Assembly (NCBI GenBank): GCA_030528455.1
Contig: JAUMYW010000007.1
Location: 16,931-80,930 of the forward strand
Length of the DNA stretch: 64,000 bases
Source: Neisseria sp.
GTDB taxonomy: Bacteria; Pseudomonadota; Gammaproteobacteria; Burkholderiales; Neisseriaceae
Direction: 5' to 3'
Positions within the stretch are counted from its first letter, which is position 1; each line of letters begins with the position of its first letter. The translations under genes and the position numbers were made by a program. The notes below the pieces were generated by a model. The model searched no databases. It worked only from the letters and a program-made list of their open reading frames with translations, and had not been told where the DNA came from. Positions 1 through 8,633 of this stretch are shown piece by piece.

Positions 1-639
1 GATTTTGCGTTTTATCCGCAATTGAGCGTGTGGGACAATATGATGTTCTTCGCTTCGCTGTACGGCATCCGCGACAAAAAACATCTGGCGGTTTTGTTGG
101 AGCAGGCAGATTTGTCGGATCATCGGAACAAAGCCGCGAAACATCTCTCCGGCGGTTTGAAACGCCGTCTGAATTTCGCCATCGGACTGATTAACCGCCC
201 CGAACTTTTGTTTTTGGACGAAATAACCGTCGGCATCGATCCGCAGTCGCGCCGTTTTATTGCAGACAGCGTGGCGGCACAGACGGCGGCAGGCGTTACC
301 GTGGTTTATACCTCGCATTATTTTCAGGAAATCGAGAGCCTGTGCAGCCGCATCGCCTGGCTGGACGCAGGCCGTCTGAAATATGCCGGCGGGATACGCG
401 GTTTGCTGCAACAGTCGGTACCGTTGGTCGAATTTTCCTTGGATAAGATGCCGTCTGCACACCATTTGGCAGCCTGGCAGGCAGAAGCAGTCGGCGGCGG
501 CGTGTACCGTGCGGCGGCAGATGCGGAAATAGCGGCGGAGATTTACCAATCGTGCAGAGTTTACGGCATCCGCTATTTCCGCCAGGGCTGCGGTTCGCTC
601 GAATCGCTGTATCTCGACTTTTTGAAAGGCAGCGCATGA
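1..639 (+). CDS. ABC transporter ATP-binding protein (5' truncated by window edge)
   Basis: This is the ATPase subunit of an ABC exporter, and it would hydrolyse ATP at the inner membrane to drive the permease encoded next. The frame is open from base 1, so the N-terminus and Walker A lie outside the window. Visible are a Q-loop-like FYPQ at the very start, the signature LSGGLKRR near base 145, Walker B ending LLFLDEIT (DEIT where DEPT is usual), the D-loop region GIDPQSR and the switch histidine in YTSHYFQE. The stop overlaps the permease start as ATGA, so the two are translationally coupled. It belongs with the downstream acyl carrier protein and ketosynthases, which suggests export of their product; that link is inference. 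Confidence 0.93.
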   Translation, partial: DFAFYPQLSVWDNMMFFASLYGIRDKKHLAVLLEQADLSDHRNKAAKHLSGGLKRRLNFAIGLINRPELLFLDEITVGIDPQSRRFIADSVAAQTAAGVTVVYTSHYFQEIESLCSRIAWLDAGRLKYAGGIRGLLQQSVPLVEFSLDKMPSAHHLAAWQAEAVGGGVYRAAADAEIAAEIYQSCRVYGIRYFRQGCGSLESLYLDFLKGSA

Positions 640-1868
640 TTGCCGCGTCTTTGTTGAAAGAATGGAAGCTGCTGTTGCGCGATTTGCACGGACTGGCGGT
701 TTTGTTCGTGATGCCGATAGCCTTTATGCTGATTATGTCGCTGGCTTTGAGCAAAGACGGCGAACCGCATCAGGGCAGCCGCATAGCCTTGGCGGGTGCA
801 TCGGCAGAAACAAACCGTCTGCTGGCCGAAGCTTTGCGCGGCGAGCAAATTGAGACGGTGCAGAAAACAGCTGCAGACGGCTTGCAGTTGGAGGAAGGCG
901 AAGATTTGCTGCTGTACGACCCGAATGCGGACGGCACGCCGTTGTCAGACGAACAGCCTTTGCAGATATTCGTGCGTCCCGATGCCGATGCAGCGTGGCT
1001 GGCGGCGGTTAAGGGTGTTGTACGGCAGCACTACACCGAAATCCGCCTGAACCGTTATCTGGCGGACGATGCGGCGTTTGAAACAGACCAAACCATGCCG
1101 TCTGAAATCAAACGGAAAATCAAAGAACAAATCGAAAGCGAAAACCGCCGCCGTCAAGACGAAATCGCCGCTTATCTGAATGCTCAGGATATTCGAGAGC
1201 ATTATATCGACCGCAGCGGTGTGCAGACGGTCAAACCCAATGCCGTACAGCACAGCGTACCGGCCTGGCTGATTTTCGGTATGTTTTTCATCATGATACC
1301 GCTGTCGAACGTGATGGCGGCGGAGCAGCAGACCAATACGCTGACCCGCCTGCGTTTGGCACAGTCTCCGGCGGCTGTTCTGCTGGCAGCCAAATGGCTG
1401 CCGTATTTTTTCATCAACCAATTGCAGTTTGCCGGCATGCTGCTAATAGGGTGTTATCTGCTGCCGCAGTTGGGCATACCGGCTTTGCTGTTGAACGGCA
1501 GTTTGTGGCCTTATGCGGCATTGTCGGCGGCGGTGTCGGCGGCGGCTTTGGGCTACGCGCTTTTGGTCAGCGTGGCGGCGAAAAGCACCGAACACGCGGT
1601 CGTGTTGGGGGGAGGCGGCATTATTCTGATGGCGGGTTTGGGCGGCATTATGGTGCCGACTTATGTGATGCCCGACTTTATGCAGCAGCTTTCGCAGGTA
1701 TCGCCCATGGCTTGGGGTTTGAAAGCCTTTCAGGATTTGCTGCTGCAAGGTGCGGGCTGGGCGGCTTTTTGGCCGTATCCGGCTTTGCTGGCGGGTTTTG
1801 CCGCGCTGACTTCGGCGGCGGCTTGGCTCTTGTACCGCCGCCGTCTGAAAACCGAAGCGCGCTTTTGA
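636..1868 (+). CDS. ABC-2 type transporter permease
   Basis: A 410-residue membrane permease, the transmembrane partner of the preceding ATPase. The start ATG at 636 overlaps the ATPase stop. It has the ABC-2 plan: one N-terminal membrane segment (about residues 18-38), a large hydrophilic periplasmic-type domain (about 45-210, with a charged Lys/Glu/Arg-rich stretch near 150-195), then a cluster of hydrophobic segments from about 220 to 405, ending in a positively charged tail. This resembles exporters of lipids, polyketides or drugs. The substrate cannot be read from the sequence; the next genes suggest an acyl or polyketide product. The 22-base gap to the acyl carrier protein gene suggests a shared operon. 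Confidence 0.9.
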   Translation: MIAASLLKEWKLLLRDLHGLAVLFVMPIAFMLIMSLALSKDGEPHQGSRIALAGASAETNRLLAEALRGEQIETVQKTAADGLQLEEGEDLLLYDPNADGTPLSDEQPLQIFVRPDADAAWLAAVKGVVRQHYTEIRLNRYLADDAAFETDQTMPSEIKRKIKEQIESENRRRQDEIAAYLNAQDIREHYIDRSGVQTVKPNAVQHSVPAWLIFGMFFIMIPLSNVMAAEQQTNTLTRLRLAQSPAAVLLAAKWLPYFFINQLQFAGMLLIGCYLLPQLGIPALLLNGSLWPYAALSAAVSAAALGYALLVSVAAKSTEHAVVLGGGGIILMAGLGGIMVPTYVMPDFMQQLSQVSPMAWGLKAFQDLLLQGAGWAAFWPYPALLAGFAALTSAAAWLLYRRRLKTEARF

Positions 1869-1890
1869 ACGGAATAAAGGGAAACGCAAA

Positions 1891-2160
1891 ATGGCAGACA
1901 GTTTGGAAACGGCATTGAAAGCCTTGATTTTGCAGGAAACGGACAAGACCGATTTGCTGTCTTTGGAAGATTTCGGCGACGACGAGCCTCTGTTCGGCGA
2001 CGGCAGCCGTCTGGCTTTGGATTCTTTGGACGCATTGCAGGTGGCCGTTGCCTTGCAGCAGCAGTTCGGCGTGCGTTTGCAGGGCGACAGAATGGTCCGG
2101 CAGCATATGATGTGCGTGCGCGATTTGGCGGTGTTTGTCCGTACGGAGCGCGGCGGATGA
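1891..2160 (+). CDS. acyl carrier protein
   Basis: An 89-residue acidic protein with the phosphopantetheine attachment motif DSLDAL (Ser about residue 46), the hallmark of acyl carrier proteins. It would hold growing acyl chains as thioesters for the ketosynthases encoded immediately downstream. A ribosome site precedes the ATG (AAAGGGAAACGCAAA). Its stop overlaps the next start (ATGA at 2157-2160). It is a pathway-dedicated carrier rather than the housekeeping AcpP, because its neighbours are an exporter and non-housekeeping ketosynthases instead of fabD, fabG or fabF. Confidence 0.88.
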   Translation: MADSLETALKALILQETDKTDLLSLEDFGDDEPLFGDGSRLALDSLDALQVAVALQQQFGVRLQGDRMVRQHMMCVRDLAVFVRTERGG

Positions 2161-3170
2161 CTTATCTTTGCGGCAGCAGCGTGCATTACGGCGTGCCGTC
2201 TGACGAAACGTTCGATTTTCTCGGCGTTTTGCAGACGGCCAAATATTACCGCGCTTTCGGAGCGGAGCGTTTGGACATTCCGCAAACGGCGGCCGTCTGC
2301 ATGGCGCAAATCCGTGCCTCTGTGCAGGAAGCCGGTTGGCCGTCTGAAAAACTGCACGAAGTGCCGCTTTTTATCGGCTCGACTTCCTATACCGTGGCCG
2401 ACAGCGAACGTCCCGATTTTTGCGGCGAACCGTCTTATTTGTTGAACGATTTGGCCGAATGTCTGCGCAGCGAAGGCGGTTTTGCCGCCGTTCACGGTTT
2501 CGCAACTTCCTGTACTTCCGCCGCCAATGCCCTGATGCAGGCACACCGTTTGCTGGAAAGCGGTTTGGCGGAGCGCGTACTGGTTTTGGGCGTGGAGAGC
2601 TTCAATCTGCTCACGCTGATGCATTTTCACAGCCTGGGACTGCTCAGCAGCGAATACCGTCCTTTCCGGGCGGCAGGCCTGATTTTGGGCGAAGGCGCGG
2701 CCTGTTTGGCCTTGAGCCGCTCGAGGCCGTCTGCAGACGGCAGCGTTTGGCGTTTGGCCGGCATTGCGGCGCACACCGACACGGCGCAGCCTGCCGAAAG
2801 CAGCAGCGGAGCGATGGCAACAGTGATGCAGACGGCATTGGCACGGGCGGATGTTGCGCCGCATCGGATTGCCGAAGTAAAAGCGCACGCCGTCGGCAGT
2901 GCGGGCAGCGATGCGGCGGAACGGCAGGCTTTGTTGGCGGTGTTCGGCCGCGAACCGCCCTTGGTCTGTATCAAGCCGCAAACCGGACATACTTTGGGTG
3001 CGAGTGCGGCGGTGGAAACGGCTTTGTGGCGGCAGGCGGCAGGCCGTCTGAAAACGGGAAAAACGGATTTTGGCGGAACAGAAAACCGGCAGGCAAACCA
3101 TTATCTTCTGGCCAACTTTTTCGGTTTCGGCGGCAATCTGGTTTCCGCTGTTTGGGAGGTGTCGGAATGA
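2157..3170 (+). CDS. beta-ketoacyl-ACP synthase family protein, catalytically intact
   Basis: A 337-residue condensing enzyme of the thiolase fold, expected to perform decarboxylative Claisen condensation on ACP-bound chains. The triad is visible: nucleophile Cys119 in ATSCTSA, His244 in KAHAVGS and His278 in QTGHTLGAS, with Lys273 just before the last. It is shorter than typical FabB/FabF proteins (about 400 residues) and resembles ketosynthases of aryl-polyene and similar type II clusters. The true start is the ATG at 2157 overlapping the ACP stop, not an upstream ATG in the same frame. Its stop overlaps the next gene start. The pathway product is unknown. Confidence 0.85.
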   Translation: MTYLCGSSVHYGVPSDETFDFLGVLQTAKYYRAFGAERLDIPQTAAVCMAQIRASVQEAGWPSEKLHEVPLFIGSTSYTVADSERPDFCGEPSYLLNDLAECLRSEGGFAAVHGFATSCTSAANALMQAHRLLESGLAERVLVLGVESFNLLTLMHFHSLGLLSSEYRPFRAAGLILGEGAACLALSRSRPSADGSVWRLAGIAAHTDTAQPAESSSGAMATVMQTALARADVAPHRIAEVKAHAVGSAGSDAAERQALLAVFGREPPLVCIKPQTGHTLGASAAVETALWRQAAGRLKTGKTDFGGTENRQANHYLLANFFGFGGNLVSAVWEVSE

Positions 3171-3907
3171 AAGTTGCCGTGTGCGCCTCCGCCTGTTTCC
3201 ATGCGGAAAACAACCGCGATAAAACACTTTTGAAAGCTGCCGGTCTGGACGTGCGCCGCATGAGTGCGCAAAGCCGTTTTGCCGTGGCGGGCATTTTGCC
3301 TTTCCGCGAACGCAGACTGCCTCCCGAAACCGCCGTTTTTTTCGGAACGGACTTCGGCTCGCGCAACGTGTTTGATACCATGCGGCGGAATATGCGGCAG
3401 GGTTTTGCCAAACCTTTGGATTTTCTCGCCCACCTGCACAATGCGCCCGTTTTCCATGTATGCGCCGCTCTGGGGCTGTCGGGCGTGTCGGTGGTCGAAG
3501 CGGCGGACAATCGTCCGCACAATTGGCTGAAACCGCTGTTTCAAGCCATGCTGCATCTGAATGCCTGCGGCGGCTACGCGCTGGCCGGCTGGTGTTTGGA
3601 AACGCCCGATGCAGACGGCACGGGTGCGGGCGGCGGCAGTTTGTGGCTGCTGCTGTCGGCAGAGGAAACAGGTGCGGCGGAACTGGAATTGCAGCAGGCA
3701 GAGGCTTTCGCAATGCCGTCTGCAGACCGCCTGCACGTTTTGTCTGACGGAGAGGGAAACAACTTTCTGCAACAGGCAACCGGCTTGTTTTCCGCTTTGC
3801 AGGCCGGACAGGTTTGGCAGCTGCCGCCGCCGCTGCCGGACACGGTATGGCGGTTGCGCGTGCATTCGCTTTTGCCGTTTGCCGTACCGTCTGCACCGCA
3901 AATTTAA
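3167..3907 (+). CDS. short ketosynthase-like protein (chain-length-factor type)
   Basis: A 246-residue protein encoded in overlap with the ketosynthase stop (ATGA). Its N-terminal half resembles the ketosynthase-like N-terminal family seen in aryl-polyene clusters as a chain length factor. I see neither the nucleophile context TSC nor the two catalytic histidine motifs, so it is probably a non-catalytic partner of the preceding enzyme, analogous to KS-beta subunits. Conserved-looking patches are the region FFGTDFGS near residue 58 and the region [10 protein letters not shown] near residue 97. It is the last gene before parC, which appears to be a separate unit. The assignment rests on size and context as much as on motifs. 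Confidence 0.65.
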   Translation: MKVAVCASACFHAENNRDKTLLKAAGLDVRRMSAQSRFAVAGILPFRERRLPPETAVFFGTDFGSRNVFDTMRRNMRQGFAKPLDFLAHLHNAPVFHVCAALGLSGVSVVEAADNRPHNWLKPLFQAMLHLNACGGYALAGWCLETPDADGTGAGGGSLWLLLSAEETGAAELELQQAEAFAMPSADRLHVLSDGEGNNFLQQATGLFSALQAGQVWQLPPPLPDTVWRLRVHSLLPFAVPSAPQI

Positions 3908-4040
3908 GACGGTAAAACCGTTTTCACGCGGCATCCGCTGTTCAGCAATGTCTTTACAGACGGCCCTGCCGCCGCCCGAAATCCACGAACAGGCCGAATT
4001 GTTTTACAATACGGCCTTTGTTTTATCTGCCGGAAACGCC

Positions 4041-6344
4041 ATGAACGACAAGCCGAACACGCCGCAGGACGGAGACGATTACCTCCTGTTGGGACAATAT
4101 GCCGAACGCGCCTATCTGGAATACGCCATGAGCGTGGTCAAAGGGCGCGCGCTGCCCGAAGTTGCAGACGGCCAGAAGCCCGTGCAGAGGCGGATTTTGT
4201 ATGCCATGAAGGAAATGGGTTTGGGCAGTGGCGCGAAACACGTCAAATCCGCCCGCGTGGTCGGCGACGTTATCGGCAAATTCCACCCGCACGGCGATGC
4301 CTCGGCCTATGATGCGATGGTCCGCATGGCGCAGGATTTTTCCCTGCGCTATCCCTTGGTGGACGGGCAGGGCAGCTTCGGTTCGCGGGACGGCTACGGC
4401 GCGGCGGCCATGCGTTACACCGAAGCGCGGCTCACGCCGATTGCCGAGTTGCTGTTGTCGGAAGTGCATCAGGGTACGGTCGATTTCATTCCGAACTATG
4501 ACGGCACATTTACCGAACCCCAGCTTCTTCCCGCGCGGCTGCCGATGGTGCTGCTCAACGGCGCGTCCGGCATTGCCGTAGGCATGTCGACCGAAATCCC
4601 TTCGCACAATCTGCGCGAAGTCGGCGAAGCAGCGGTTGCCTTGTTGAAAAAACCGTCGCTCGACACCGAACAATTGATGGCCTATATTCCCGCGCCCGAC
4701 TTTCCGACCGGCGCACACATCATCAGCCAGCCCAAAGATTTGCGGCAGATTTACGAAACCGGCCGCGGCAGTCTGCGCGTGCGTGCGCGTTACAAAATCG
4801 AAAAACTCGAACGCGGCCACTGGCGTCTGGTCGTTACCGAACTGCCGCCGAATACCAGCACGCAGAAAGTGCTGACCGACATCGAAGAGCAGACCAATCC
4901 CAAGCCGAAAGCGGGCAAAAAACAGCTTTCCCAAGAACAGCTCAATACCAAAAAACTGATGCTCGATTTAATCGAACGCGTGCGGGACGAGAGCGACGGC
5001 GATGCGCCCGTCCGTTTGGTGTTCGAGCCGAAATCCAGCCGCATCAATCCCGAGCAGTTTGCGAACACGCTGATGGTGCAGACCGATTTGGAAAGCAATG
5101 TACCGGTCAGCTTCGTGATGATCGGCAACGACGGCAAACCGGCGCAGAAAAACCTGAAAACGATTTTGCAGGAGTGGCTGGGCTTCCGCGTGGCAACGGT
5201 TACACGCCGTCTGCAGCACCGTTTGGCGCAGGTGGAAAAACGCATTCACATTCTCGAAGGCCGCCTGACCGTTTTCCTGCACATCGATGAAGTTATCCGC
5301 GTCATCCGCGAATCGGACGAACCCAAGCCCGAATTGATGGAGGCCTTCGGCCTGACCGAAATTCAAGCCGAAGATATTTTGGAAATCCGCCTGCGCCAGC
5401 TCGCCCGTTTGGAAGGTTTCAAGCTGGAAAAAGAATTGGGCGAATTGCGCGAAGAAGAAGGTCGTCTGAAAACCTGGCTTTCCGATGAAAACGAAAAGAA
5501 AAAGCTCATCGTCAAAGAAATTCAGGCCGACATCAGACAATACGGGGACGACCGCCGTACTTTGGTCGAAAGTGCCGAACGCGCCGTGCTGGCGCAAACC
5601 ACGGCAGACGAGCCGGTAACGCTGATTTTGTCGGAAAAAGGCTGGATACGCAGCCGTGTCGGACACCATCTCGATTTGAGCCAAACCGCCTTCAAAGAAG
5701 GCGATGCGCTGAAACAGGTTTTGGAAGGGCGCACGGTTTGGCCGGTAGTGGTTCTGGACAACCAGGGCCGCAGCTATACGCTCGATGCGGCCGATATTCC
5801 CGGCGGACGCGGAGACGGTGTGCCTTTGTCGTCATTGGTTGAATTGCAGGCCGGCGCGCAGGTTGCCGCCATTCTCACCGGTCTGCCGCAGCAGCATTAT
5901 CTGCTCGCCGGAAGCGGCGGTTACGGCTTTATCGCCAAGCTGGAAGACCTGACCGGCCGCGTGAAAGCGGGCAAAGCTGTGATGATTTTGGAAAACGGCG
6001 AAAACGTTCTGCCGCCCGTGCCGCTGTTTGCCGTGTCGCTGATTAATCCCGACTGCAAAGTCGTGCTGGCATCGAGCGGCAACCGCCTGCTGGCGTTTCC
6101 GGTCGGCGAATTGAAAGTGATGGCCAAAGGGCGCGGTTTGCAGCTGATGAATCTGGCAGACGGCGAAACCTTGTCGTTTGCCGCCATCGTGCAGACCGAA
6201 TACTACATCGCGGAAAGCATAGGCAAACGCGGCGGCAACCATCAGGAACGCCTGCGGATTGCAGACATCGCCAACAAACGCGGCCGCAAAGGGAAACTTT
6301 TGGATATTCAAGGCCGTCTGAAAAATATTGCGGCGGCGGAGTGA
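4041..6344 (+). CDS. parC: DNA topoisomerase IV subunit A
   Basis: A 767-residue type IIA topoisomerase subunit that, with ParE, decatenates daughter chromosomes. The sequence aligns along its whole length with neisserial ParC as I know it, including [15 protein letters not shown] and the catalytic Tyr126 in [10 protein letters not shown]. The start is the ATG at 4041; the frame is open for 160 codons upstream, but that stretch lacks ParC similarity. In the quinolone-resistance-determining region it reads D86-A87-S88 and D91, where gonococcal ParC has S87 and E91. The C-terminal beta-pinwheel repeats occupy roughly residues 500-760. The stop overlaps the rsmJ start. parE is not in the window. 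Confidence 0.97.
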   Translation: MNDKPNTPQDGDDYLLLGQYAERAYLEYAMSVVKGRALPEVADGQKPVQRRILYAMKEMGLGSGAKHVKSARVVGDVIGKFHPHGDASAYDAMVRMAQDFSLRYPLVDGQGSFGSRDGYGAAAMRYTEARLTPIAELLLSEVHQGTVDFIPNYDGTFTEPQLLPARLPMVLLNGASGIAVGMSTEIPSHNLREVGEAAVALLKKPSLDTEQLMAYIPAPDFPTGAHIISQPKDLRQIYETGRGSLRVRARYKIEKLERGHWRLVVTELPPNTSTQKVLTDIEEQTNPKPKAGKKQLSQEQLNTKKLMLDLIERVRDESDGDAPVRLVFEPKSSRINPEQFANTLMVQTDLESNVPVSFVMIGNDGKPAQKNLKTILQEWLGFRVATVTRRLQHRLAQVEKRIHILEGRLTVFLHIDEVIRVIRESDEPKPELMEAFGLTEIQAEDILEIRLRQLARLEGFKLEKELGELREEEGRLKTWLSDENEKKKLIVKEIQADIRQYGDDRRTLVESAERAVLAQTTADEPVTLILSEKGWIRSRVGHHLDLSQTAFKEGDALKQVLEGRTVWPVVVLDNQGRSYTLDAADIPGGRGDGVPLSSLVELQAGAQVAAILTGLPQQHYLLAGSGGYGFIAKLEDLTGRVKAGKAVMILENGENVLPPVPLFAVSLINPDCKVVLASSGNRLLAFPVGELKVMAKGRGLQLMNLADGETLSFAAIVQTEYYIAESIGKRGGNHQERLRIADIANKRGRKGKLLDIQGRLKNIAAAE

Positions 6345-7156
6345 TGGCGGCAATACCTTTCATCAGCCGCCAAGCCGCGCCGGAAACCTTGGAGCGGGCG
6401 GCGGCGTTCGGTTTGAGGCCGTCCGAAAGTGCTGCCGGCGGTGTTGCAGACGGCAGAAATCTGCCGCGCGGCAGCCTCTATCTTTTGGCGGACGAGTGCG
6501 GAATTGCTCTGGCCAAGGCAGGAGAAAAAGGCGTGGTGCGCGTTGATTTTACGGGCGGTGCGGCACAATACCGGCGCACCAAAGGCGGCGGCGAACTGAT
6601 TGCCAAGGCGGTTAACCATGCGGCCAAGCCGCTGGTGTGGGACGCAACGGGCGGCTTGGGACGCGACAGTTTCGTGCTGGCGGCGCAGGGTTTGCAGGTT
6701 TGCACCTTCGAGCGGCATCCGATTGTCGCGCTCTTGCTTTCAGACGGCCTTGCACGCGCAGTAGAAAGCGAAGATGCGGAAACGGCGGAAATCGCGCGGC
6801 GCATTACGCTGGTGCAGGGAAATGCGGCGGAAATGATGGCGGACTTTGCGGTGCGGAACGGCCGCCCCGATGTCGTGTATCTCGATCCGATGTATCCGGT
6901 GCGGCAGAAATCGGCGGCGGTTAAAAAAGAGATGGCGTATTTTCACGATTTGGTCGGGGAAGCGGCTGCGGAGGACGATGCGGCTCTGCTGGTGGCGGCA
7001 AAGGCAGCGGCGAAAAAACGCGTGGTGGTGAAACGTCCGCGTTTGGGCGAGTGGCTGGCAAACGAGGAGCCTGCTTACCAATACGGCGGCAAATCAATCC
7101 GTTTCGATGTGTATCTGCCCGATTTCCCGGTATCGGCGGGTGTGCAAACGGCATAG
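6344..7156 (+). CDS. rsmJ: 16S rRNA (guanine-1516-N2)-methyltransferase
   Basis: A 270-residue SAM-dependent methyltransferase expected to methylate G1516 of 16S rRNA. Visible are the SAM-binding segment WDATGGLGRDSFVLA (about residues 101-115), the acidic patch CTFERHP closing the second strand and the catalytic motif YLDPMYP, all typical of RsmJ. The ATG at 6344 overlaps the parC stop as TGATG. A GTG three bases upstream is an alternative start that would add one residue. Close coupling to parC suggests cotranscription. Nothing unusual was seen in the domain order. Confidence 0.9.
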   Translation: MAAIPFISRQAAPETLERAAAFGLRPSESAAGGVADGRNLPRGSLYLLADECGIALAKAGEKGVVRVDFTGGAAQYRRTKGGGELIAKAVNHAAKPLVWDATGGLGRDSFVLAAQGLQVCTFERHPIVALLLSDGLARAVESEDAETAEIARRITLVQGNAAEMMADFAVRNGRPDVVYLDPMYPVRQKSAAVKKEMAYFHDLVGEAAAEDDAALLVAAKAAAKKRVVVKRPRLGEWLANEEPAYQYGGKSIRFDVYLPDFPVSAGVQTA

Positions 7157-7170
7157 AAAAAGGAGTGAAC

Positions 7171-8022
7171 ATGAAACAACTGCCGCCCGAAGCGTTCGGC
7201 AAGTCCCTGAGTGTCGTGCAAAAAGCGGCTTTGCAGCAGAAAATTGCGCAACATTATGCCGGTGCTTTAGAGGGAATGTGCAATTTGTGGTTGAACGGTC
7301 TGCATTTGGGTTATGTGAACGCCAAATGGAGGGAACGTATCGTCCGCGACTGGCGGGGCCGTCTGAAAAACCGTGCAGACGGCATCTTTTTGGACGCAGA
7401 CGACTGGCTCTCGATGGGTGATGCTTTGCAGCATATGTGCAGGAGCTGGCACGACATGGGCTTGTTCGGCGGCTGGCGCAACGAATGCTTCGATGTATTT
7501 GACGGGCAGGGCGGAGTCTTGTTTGCCCTGGAACGTTCCGCCTTCCGGCCGTTGGGACTGCTCAGCCGCGCCGTTCATCTGAACGGTTTGCAGCAGGGTG
7601 CAGACGGCATCGTGCGTTTTTGGATAGGCCGCCGCAGCCCGTATAAAGCGGTCGATCCGAACAAGCTGGACAATCTGGTCGGCGGCGGCGTGGCGGCAGG
7701 AGAAAAAGTGGAAGATGCCGTACGCAGGGAGGCGTGGGAAGAAGCGGGTGTGCCGGAGCATTTGCTGCACGGTGCCGGGTGTCTGTCGGAGCGCCAGAGT
7801 CTGCGGCAGGTGTCTCGCGGGCTGCACCGCGAAACCCTGTATATTTTCGATGTCCGGCTGCCCGAAGGTTTTGTACCGGAAAACCAAGACGGCGAGGTGG
7901 CGGAGTTTGTACTGATGGAGGCGCATGATTTGGCGGAAGCCATGTGCGGCGGCCTGCTGATGAACGATGCCTTGCTGGCAACGGCGGATTGTTTTGCGCG
8001 GCACGGATTATTTGAATTTTGA
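7171..8022 (+). CDS. Nudix hydrolase with N-terminal DUF4743-like domain
   Basis: A 283-residue protein with a complete Nudix box in its second half (GGGVAAGEKVED, then RREAWEEAGV), giving the GX5EX7REUXEEXGU pattern that binds divalent metal and cleaves a nucleoside diphosphate linked to another moiety. The N-terminal ~115 residues match the DUF4743-type extension often seen before such Nudix domains, related to thiamine-pyrophosphokinase-like proteins of eukaryotes. The natural substrate cannot be deduced. The start ATG at 7171 follows a good ribosome site (AAAGGAG). It lies 14 bases after rsmJ and probably belongs to the parC-rsmJ unit. Confidence 0.88.
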   Translation: MKQLPPEAFGKSLSVVQKAALQQKIAQHYAGALEGMCNLWLNGLHLGYVNAKWRERIVRDWRGRLKNRADGIFLDADDWLSMGDALQHMCRSWHDMGLFGGWRNECFDVFDGQGGVLFALERSAFRPLGLLSRAVHLNGLQQGADGIVRFWIGRRSPYKAVDPNKLDNLVGGGVAAGEKVEDAVRREAWEEAGVPEHLLHGAGCLSERQSLRQVSRGLHRETLYIFDVRLPEGFVPENQDGEVAEFVLMEAHDLAEAMCGGLLMNDALLATADCFARHGLFEF

Positions 8023-8183
8023 ACCGGGGATGCAGACGGCTTGCAGCAGGGCTGTTTCTCTGTTCTAAGAAAATCTGATTGCAGCCTTCCGAATAACGGA
8101 TTGCATAAAATGTATAAAACGCATACCATTCGTTCAAAAATAAACAATTCGGTCAACTTTCCCGTTTTCGAGAGGAGAAAAAC

Positions 8184-8633
8184 GTGAGCCGCCCGTTAAA
8201 GCACGCATCTCTGAATATCCGCCTGATTCAAACCCGAGAAGCCCTGATGAACAACTTCCGTCCGATTTTGAACGATGCGGGCGTAACCGACCAACAGTGG
8301 CGGATTATCCGTCTGCTGGCAGAAAGCGGTACGTTGGATTTTCAGGAATTGGCCGCAAAGGCCTGTATTTTGCGCCCGAGTCTGACCGGTATCCTGACCC
8401 GTTTGGAGAAAAGCGGATTTTTGGTGCGCTTGAAACCGTCCAACGACCAACGCCGCGTTTTCCTGAAACTGACTGAAGCCGGAGAAAAAATGTATATCGA
8501 CACATGCAGCCGCGTGGACGATTGTTATGATTTGATTGAAGCCAAGTGGTCGAAAGCCAAAATCGAACAATTGCACGAATTGCTGGCGGACTTCTGCCAA
8601 TGTATGAACCAAGAAACGGAAAAAGCCGAATAA
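8184..8633 (+). CDS. farR: MarR-family transcriptional regulator FarR/NadR (HpaR-like)
   Basis: A 149-residue winged-helix dimeric repressor. It is highly similar to neisserial FarR (gonococcus) / NadR (meningococcus), including TDQQWRIIRLLAE, CILRPSLTGILTRLEKSG and RLKPSNDQRRVFLKLT. In meningococcus NadR represses nadA and is relieved by 4-hydroxyphenylacetate; in gonococcus FarR controls the farAB pump. The start is GTG at 8184 behind a strong ribosome site (GAGAGGAG). Its stop overlaps the start of a flavin reductase gene (TAATG), forming a two-gene unit like hpaR-hpaC. Neither nadA nor farAB is in this window, so the regulon here is unknown. The upstream 160 bases probably hold its own promoter. 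Confidence 0.9.
   Translation: MSRPLKHASLNIRLIQTREALMNNFRPILNDAGVTDQQWRIIRLLAESGTLDFQELAAKACILRPSLTGILTRLEKSGFLVRLKPSNDQRRVFLKLTEAGEKMYIDTCSRVDDCYDLIEAKWSKAKIEQLHELLADFCQCMNQETEKAE

Noticed and set aside
1443-3896. 817-codon open frame on the minus strand opposite the exporter/ACP/ketosynthase genes
   Set aside because: Its product is rich in Arg, Pro and Ala with no motif; it is the mirror of GC-rich coding on the plus strand, where overlapping start/stop junctions and clear motifs define the real genes.
3561-4040. 160-codon upstream extension of the parC frame
   Set aside because: ParC similarity begins at the ATG at 4041, and the upstream part overlaps the ketosynthase-like gene and contains intergenic DNA.
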